This document shows positions 57,601-64,000 of a stretch of DNA of 64,000 nucleotides, piece by piece. Both the position numbers and the translations under genes were made by a program. The stretch covers positions 18,134,119 to 18,198,118 of the forward strand of contig CM026426.1 in the NCBI GenBank assembly GCA_014871385.1, in the 5' to 3' direction. Under the pieces are notes generated by a model that saw nothing but the letters and a program-made list of their open reading frames with translations, ran no database searches and was not told where the DNA came from. Position 1 is the first letter of the stretch; every line of letters starts with the position of its first letter. Source of the stretch: Ceratodon purpureus. Its lineage: Eukaryota; Streptophyta; Bryopsida; Pseudoditrichales; Ditrichaceae.

Positions 57601-59790
57601 TACCACCTGATCCTCACGACGTGTAGAGAATGTCTCCTTACAAAATGCCAGAAGAAGGCAACGAATGTAGACATTGCATCCCACTGACATCATAACAATA
57701 AGTTCCAGTCTTTTGTCACCAATTCCATAGCTTATAATACCAAAACAGACCACAATTTTGTGCTCATTACCCATACTATTGCCACAAACCTCCAAATCGA
57801 CTACGGAACCCTAACAGAGGAATATCCCCAAGCAGACTCATGGCCGACATCATAAAACTCAAAAGTACGACATGACCTAGAGATACAAAATTGACGCAGA
57901 AGTCGCCCCTCACCTTTCTAAGGACTTTGTCCCTTCTGGAGGTTTCACCTTTGTTGTTTTGAGCCTCCCTAATTGCTTCTAAGGATCCCAAGCTTGGTCC
58001 AATGGCTTCATGTCGCCACCAAAATTATCAAAAGCCAGAAATGTATCTCCGTTCATATCCCCTCTCAAAGGCTTGCTATCCGTGGATTGGCAAGTAATAG
58101 AGCGTATCCTTTTACCTACCAAAGAATTTTGCAACATGAGATTGGGAGCGCCAAAAACCCTAATTTGAGCATTTAAGCAAAATTTGGGCAATGGAGACGC
58201 AATTGTAATGAAAGAGATGAATTTGTGATCTGAGCATGCGATTGAATGCGTGGCAACGAGGAAATGGTGACATTGGAGAGGGGATTGAAACCCTAATTGC
58301 CATCGCAGAGAAATTATGAGGTATTTTGTGGAAATACAATCTAGACAACCATTTTGAAAGTTTGGAATTGGAGCTGACAAAACTCAAAAGACTCCTTTGC
58401 ACTTATTATAGTAGTGTGCAGAATCAAAGTCCTCCCTTAAGAGGTGGGTCCAAACTAATTGTTGCAGCTGCAGTAGGGCTTGACTTGTTGCGCCCAAATA
58501 GGCTTGAGCTCCTTGCTCTGCTCCTTCGTGTTCTGTACTTGTTTGACATCCTGGAGCAAGACAACAGAATGAAACACACAATTTTGCACAAAATCGACTT
58601 GGCCTTCAGAGCATCGAAAGCATTGAATGCATTGACAACATCTACACCATCACGAGAAGTGCAACGACTTCATGAGCGATTAGGGTTTTGAATCTCGGAA
58701 CCTATTGGAAACGCGATGATGTGGCTTCACCACAGGCTAGGCAACGTAAACCGATAATCATAACACCCTTCCATGAACATCCGCAACATGGCAGGCAAAG
58801 ATGCTATTATCCGGAGTAATGCTATCATCGGGCTATGTCAATTGCGCAATTCGACGAAGCTTCTTCTCCTACTCTAGCTTAGCAACCGTTGTTAGCTTTG
58901 GATAGAGGAAAAATTCACAATGCCTCCAAAAAAATTATTAGCGGGTCAGTTCACTCCTTGTAGGAATACTGAGGTCCCCCAAAGAACGTTGCACCAAACC
59001 TCAGGTTTGGTTCCAATTGTCCATTTCTGGCCATGCTCGTTTAGGATGTTGGAGTTTTTTAATTCTTGAAATTTGTTTTAGCTAAACTTGAAGGCTCAAT
59101 TTCCTCGATTCCTCATACTATAGACCCCAGAGATTTGGAAGGGCCCACTCCAACATAATAATAGGGATAGACTTTATATCAGTCTTTCTATTTCCTCTCA
59201 AGCATATACTTAAAGCCATGCTCGAAGAGGGTAGTTAAAGTAATCCGGAACATTGGATAGATTGCAACTTCATTTATTAAAACCTCTCATTCATCCTATT
59301 TCTATTTTTTAAAAGAAGCTTTAGGACAAAGTTATTTGACATACAAATTTCTGTTGCTCCATCCAATACCCAAAGCGTTACTACATCTTAAACCAACACT
59401 CTACTTAGCATAAACAATGCAAGATGTTTTGTTACAAAGTTTATATGATTAAGAATGAAAGTTTCACAAAGTATAAGCTTAACTGACTATATTAAAAGTG
59501 GTATAGAATTTTTGTTCAAAACATTAAAATGTTGTGATCTTATGGCATATTGGTATTGTAATTTTGAAACAATACATTGAGTTATTGTGATTTTTGTAAC
59601 ATTTAAATTTTGTAAATTCAGAATACTATATGAAAATGTTGTGATTTCATAACATTGAGTAGCTTCAAAAGACCTTACTAGGCTTTCTATATAGTGATCT
59701 ATAATCCATCCGACACCAAATCTCATCAATAGAACTTATTTACTCAAGCTAGAAAAATACTCAAGCATTACAAAAAAAACAATGAATGAA
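54636..59790. other. AT-rich DNA, no recognised gene except a broken ORF
   Basis: Mostly AT-rich with short scattered ORFs on both strands (56439-56978 plus, 57979-58380 minus, 58326-58691 plus) that overlap or lack any recognisable product. No terminal repeats were identified. If MULE C had a protease gene like those of A and B, it would be expected here on the plus strand; I do not see one. Confidence 0.35.
55515..56063 (-). pseudogene. Broken ORF of unknown family, about 180 codons
   Basis: Two open stretches (56063-55770 and 55754-55515) are in the same frame, separated by only two stop codons. The first is basic and rich in Lys/Arg (REAVAEAKRYFSTKW, SFIKRQNSTNSKYRREQ); the second reads VQWTNMSFEQAKEILWRLQ. 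I recognise no family. The preserved frame across the stops suggests a real former gene. Confidence 0.3.
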
Positions 59791-59819
59791 TTGATACTAA
59801 AAGAATTTTTTTCTTCAAT

Positions 59820-62720
59820 TCATCTACTAACTAGTTGAGCGGTTGTTCTTTGAACCAATATTTCTCAAAATCATAATCTTCTTCAAATAGGAATGAAAAG
59901 ACTCAAGTCAAGCATTTGTGTTTTATAATTGCATAGAGAGTATTACAAGTAGGCAAGATCCAATCTTCTCTCTTGAGTGCTTATCTATGTACTTCATGAA
60001 CCTCTTAGGAGGATGACGTTGCCTATACATGTTGTCAAGTTTTTGTTTGTGCAATTGATCACATATTCACTTGGTTTATAGCCTATGCCAAACATAATGT
60101 CTCCTACTTCCTTCAATGTGGCCGCCCGATCCTTCATGCAGCTAATTTATTTCATTGAATTTTCAATCTACGTCTCCTTTACATGCCCAAAACAAAAGAA
60201 CAATGCTCTAAAATAAAAGAACATACTTGTGCGATTAGAACTCATATCCTCATGTGTAGACAAGTAAACGAATGGAACATTTTAAAAGAATGACTGACTC
60301 TAAAATGTTGACTTCCATTGAAGCAATCACTAGGATAATTGAAGCAAACAACCAACCTCAAATTTCAGATGTTGTAGTTTTTCCTTTAGTCCTTGTAGGA
60401 TAGCCTTAAAAATCTTGTGCTTTGATCAAGATGATTAAGTAGGGCACGGGTTTTCTATTAGTCACTCTTCAAACACCATTATACTTAACAAAGGACACTA
60501 TATTGTAATAATGAAACCAACAAGAGAACATTAGATGGATACATATAGTGCAAAATCATTGAAGTACAAATTTCATTATAGTGATGTCCAAAATGTACGT
60601 TTGATATTGTCTCAACAAAATCCAAGGAATTCAAACAATATTATCCAGGTACTAGCAGAGTTAGACTGCAAAGTACAAGAAGCTATTTCAGATGGTATTG
60701 CAATGTTCTCCATGTCTAGTATGCTCACTAACCATGCGATTTAACTATCTTTGACACCATAGTGTAGGAGTAGTACAAAGAAAAAACTACTATAAATTCA
60801 AATATATGCTACATATCTATAGTTGTCAAATGTGAATGTACTATAAAGCCGCTCATTTCATATGTTTCATTGATTTCATTAGAAGTACTATGACTGAATT
60901 TTAACAACATCTTCATCTGCCATCCAATCTAAATGCAAAATATGAATAAGTATCGTAGTTTTGCTTTTGGAGGTTGAAGTAAAGACGACTTTGATTTTTA
61001 TAAAAGAAAAAGTGCAACATGTTTTTGACCTTCAACAATCTTTTACACTTTGTTTTGTTTATGAGCTTACGCCATATATCTTTTATTTGTTTATTGGCCA
61101 AATTCCTAACACTGTGTGGCATCACAAATTTATATCTGGTAACAAGTGCATTTGACATTGACAACTCCATAACCTACTCCATGTGTTACAACATTATTTG
61201 AATTGTAGTTATGCCCAAGTCTAGCGTAGAAGTGAACTCCTCTTTTTCTTCATCTAATGATTTGGCACCTCAGGAATGTTTGGATCTAGCCACCTTGACA
61301 CCATGGCATTGTTGTGTGTGGCACTTCACTTATTCCTTGATTTTGTATACAAGTTGATGCAATGAATTGTTCATGTAGTTATGTTTAGCAAGAAAATGTC
61401 TTTAACACCTTCTATTGATAGTCATATTGGCCTCTATCTTCTCAATTTGGAGCTTCCTCTTCTTTGCTCCTATCAAGACATATGATGTCATAAGTAGAAA
61501 TTCTCTTCTTGTCCTATTGTTGTTTTCTAGAGCAGTTATTACATTCTCCCTCGTCTTTTGTTGTGCCACCAAAAGTAAAGCACTTCTATTTTTCACATAA
61601 ATATAGGAGTTATCTTTAGGTCTAAAATTGTAAGAATACTTATATTTCACAAGAAACATGTAATGGTATTGTTATCTCCATTGAACGCAACAAGTTTTAA
61701 ATTTATGTCACTAATTTGTACTACATTGCTAGCAAAACTGGAGCTCAATGGACACTAACACTTACTTGATGACATTCAATGCCCTCTTAGCTCTCAATAG
61801 ATTTAATGACTTGAGTTTCCTCTTTGTTAGAATTTCTTTTGTGAAGTTAGATGGAAATTGCTTATCAAATCCTTCTCGGGTGCAAAAATCCTCTTCTTTG
61901 TCCCATAGAATATCATGAAGATTACATATATAGTAATGGGGAGGAAGCACAATAAAATAAACCACAAAGCGCAACATGTGATCACTAGGAAGTGAATATG
62001 AAGTGTATTGTTTTTAAAAGCTCATAGCTAGTTTTGAGAATTTTAGTCACATTTTAGCGTGTCAAAAGTCATCTCATAGCTTTAATTGGAACTAAATTTG
62101 ACCACTAGACCTAAATCTATTTTTTCTTGTATTTCAAAGTCTTAATCTCTTAAATTGGTGCCCTTTATTTGAAAAAATGATGTTTGGTGGAAAAAACTCA
62201 CAAAAGGAACCGCAAAAATGATCCTTTCAAAAATGAGCCTTTCAACACTTTTGGAACCCTAAATCATATAATGAGTATATGAGTATACTGTTTTAGAATA
62301 CCTTTCAAGCATATCAAGGGCATCACCCCATCATAAGTGGTTTTAAGATAGTCTGGATTATTTATTAGCAACATCTTCAATTGACCGCAGTCACTTTGCT
62401 TGGATTTAAAGCCCTCAATTAATAACTTTAAAGTGTCCACTTTGCATGAAACCGTTTAAGGTTGTGGGAAAACAAGTTGAGAATCCACATTATCAAAAAA
62501 ATTGAACTCAATTACATCTTTCAATCACTTTTGCGCAATTTTTGCAGAAGGGCAAAAATTAAAATTCAGATAAGCAGTTTTTTGGTCCATTTTGTTGTGC
62601 TACCTTCCAACGTCCATGCCTGTACATGCATAGGAGGATCTATGCAAGATCTTTTAAATTGAAAGATTAAAGGCCTAGACTTTGTATCATAACTTTTAAT
62701 TTCTTTACTAGTTCCAGCTT
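59820..62720 (-). pseudogene. MULE transposase, copy C, heavily decayed
   Basis: Fragments follow copy A in order on the minus strand. 62720-62610 reads LELVKKLK ... DLA and resembles the end of copy A exon 1; 61935-61762 reads LWDKEEDFCTREGFDKQFPSN and FTKEILTKRKLKSLNLLRAK. 61659-61402 matches exon 2 (SYIYVKN...). 61170-60913 reads FVMPHSVRNLANKQIKDIWRK; 60210-60070 reads KDRAATLKEVGDIMFGIG; 59990-59940 reads RFMKYIDKHSREKIG. A stop replaces the Trp of the H-V-K-K-A-W motif. The first-Asp and SWIM blocks were not found. Copy C is plainly closer to copy A than to copy B. A MITE (61938-62608) splits exon 1. Confidence 0.75.
61938..62608. mobile_element. MITE copy 2, same family as 27685-28425, opposite orientation
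   Basis: It begins GGGGAGGAAGCACAATAAAA and continues with AACATGTGATCACTAGGAAG and GTGAATATGAAGTGT, which is the right end of copy 1 reversed. The other end (TTTTGTTGTGCTACCTTCC) is a worn inverted terminus. It separates two adjacent parts of the MULE C exon. No clear target duplication remains. Confidence 0.65.
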
Positions 62721-63205
62721 GCATTGTAGTCCTTTATATAGAGATCTTCCTCCTTCTAAAATTCTGCAATATGCATACGTCCGATCGTTTTTTTCTCATG
62801 TAATTTTAGAGGTCTTCTTTAACACCTTCCTCTCTCTTTGCTTTTGTGGTATGACATGGACAACTGACGCTGACGAGAAATTCCACATATGCAAAGAGGG
62901 GCGCGAGCGGGTTTAGGGTAGGCGTGCAAGCGGGTTCAGGGGGGGCGGCCCACTTATGTAAATATGAAAAATAAAAAACGGTGCGAGTAAAACAAACATT
63001 TTAGCCAGATCAATAAATCGGAACTCACCGCAATGACAATTGTGTAAGTTTTGCATCCACCAAGTGAGATACTCATCATTCATGAACTTTGCATTGTTTT
63101 CTATATTTGTGAAAGTGAAAGTATTTCATTACAATTTCAAACCAAAACTTTACAAAAACTACAGTATATGAAAACTAGTCTCATAGTACTAAGTTGTAAC
63201 TATTA
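62721..63205. other. No gene recognised
   Basis: AT-rich apart from a GC-rich block at 62895-62960 with GCGGGTTTAGGG and GGGGGGGCGGCCC. The block could mark a transposon terminus, but no partner was found. Confidence 0.25.
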
Positions 63206-64000
63206 CTAGTCATCTGCATCTACTCCCGCCGTGCCGCTTGGTCCGGCTCCATCATCCAAGAAAATGGTGCGCCTCGCTCTCCTCCGAGTCCGCCGGAATG
63301 GGCCATCTGCTTCACTGAGGCTACGCAGAATTTGCATGTTTCTCAATGCTTCTAATGTACGCAATGTCTGTGGGGAGTGTTCCTCCAGGAGAAAGTCAAG
63401 AGCTTCATTTTTCCATAGTTCCTTCCACTCTAAAAGAGAAATTTGGACAGCCTCTCGAGCATTCATAGAAGCGTGACTTTGCTAGTCTGTAATCAATCTC
63501 CCCTCCTTGTTCCATATGAGGCCCTGAGGGTGGTGACCAAATTGGAATCGATTGTTACGTGCATCCCAGTATCCATCCAAAGTTTGATAGAAAAAATTCC
63601 ACTTCCCTTGGTCACCCGTAGCAAGTCCAATTATCTCCATGCACACCTTCACAATCTCTTCCTGGTAGTTCTTCCACCCAAACATTGCACTGATATCGTT
63701 CTTGAACGTCGAGTGAGTATTGGCCCGCCAACTCCAAATCAAATCTTCACCCCATTGATTGCGGTAACATTCACCCTCGTGTTTGTCATATTTCTCTCAT
63801 GGCTTGGTGGCATGTATGGAGTGTGTCCAAGAACCTCTTACAAGCGTTCATGGAACGGGGATTTGCACATCAGGCAAAATCTCCTATCCAAAAAAATGTT
63901 AATTAAACACATTGGATGGAACATGTGTGGACATGATCCAAGTGCCCATCCACCCTCCGGACCAAATGGATTTAGACACACCATACATTCTTTTGAACCA
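63206..64000 (-). pseudogene. RING-H2 finger protein, truncated by the window edge
   Basis: Read from 64000 downward, the frame gives CMVCLNPFGPEGGWALGS then CPHMFHPMC and FCLMCKSPFH. This is C-x2-C-x14-C-x-H-x2-H-x2-C-x10-C-x2-C, an exact RING-H2 (C3H2C3) spacing, usually an E3 ubiquitin ligase zinc finger. A TAA follows (ERL*EVLGHT, near 63841), then a one-base frameshift near 63790, then a long frame (63780-63482) containing FGWKNYQEEIVKVC and NRFQFGHHPQGLIWNKEGRL, a TAG at about 63480, and a basic tail ending at 63206. The region C-terminal to the RING finger is not recognised. Three lesions make it a pseudogene; it may be a multicopy, transposon-carried gene. Confidence 0.6.

Noticed and set aside
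55000-59000. A protease gene paired with MULE C
   Set aside because: No H-x-W ... D ... Q-x-C pattern was found on the plus strand here.

Overview
The window looks like heterochromatic, transposon-packed nuclear DNA of a eukaryote in the plant lineage (streptophyte). The evidence is spliced genes with GT/AG introns, AAACCCTAA / TTTAGGG telo-box-like words, a plant-style PIF/Harbinger transposase with a Myb/NAM-associated-like partner, SWIM-type MULE transposases and a plant-style Ty3/gypsy reverse transcriptase. A piggyBac element is also present; this superfamily is known in algae and animals but is not typical of flowering plants, so a charophyte alga (for example a Chara-like genome) is a reasonable but unproven guess. 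I see no ordinary housekeeping gene, tRNA, rRNA or CRISPR array. All genes found are transposon genes or unassigned, and most carry in-frame stops.

Layout. 1-11.0 kb: MULE-type element A, with a Ulp1-like protease gene (+) and a SWIM/DDE transposase gene (-) facing each other across an A-rich spacer. 11.8-16.2 kb: a decayed element of an unassigned family with a C-C-C-x-Y-H motif, whose non-coding parts are rich in GTAC words. 16.4-17.3 kb: a broken gypsy reverse transcriptase. 17.8-22.5 kb: a PIF/Harbinger pair (transposase + / Myb-like -) flanking a 1.8-kb polypurine tract. 22.8-32.6 kb: fragments of plus-strand genes, one with a Ptta/En-Spm-like domain, invaded by a 223-bp MITE, a nested foldback element and a 741-bp MITE.

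32.67-54.63 kb is the centrepiece: a three-level nest. A piggyBac element (perfect 15-bp terminal repeats, TTAA on both sides) is split by a 17.4-kb MULE, element B (about 244-bp terminal inverted repeats, perfect 9-bp target duplication). Element B is itself split inside its transposase gene by a 3,535-bp insertion (5-bp target duplication) that carries the only long undamaged ORF in the window (623 aa, gag-like). Element B has the same convergent transposase/protease pair as element A. It also carries about 31 dispersed copies of GTGACAC/GTGTCAC, against about 3 in all the rest of the window. A MULE with a self-encoded Ulp1-like zinc-finger protein and a private dispersed motif resembles the logic of the Arabidopsis VANDAL/VANC anti-silencing system and is the most interesting signal here.

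54.6-64.0 kb: AT-rich DNA with a poorly defined broken ORF, then a third MULE transposase (copy C, closer to A than to B) interrupted by a second copy of the 741-bp MITE family, and at the edge a RING-H2 finger pseudogene. Intron limits, counts and alignments were made by eye; functions rest on motif recognition, not on database searches.
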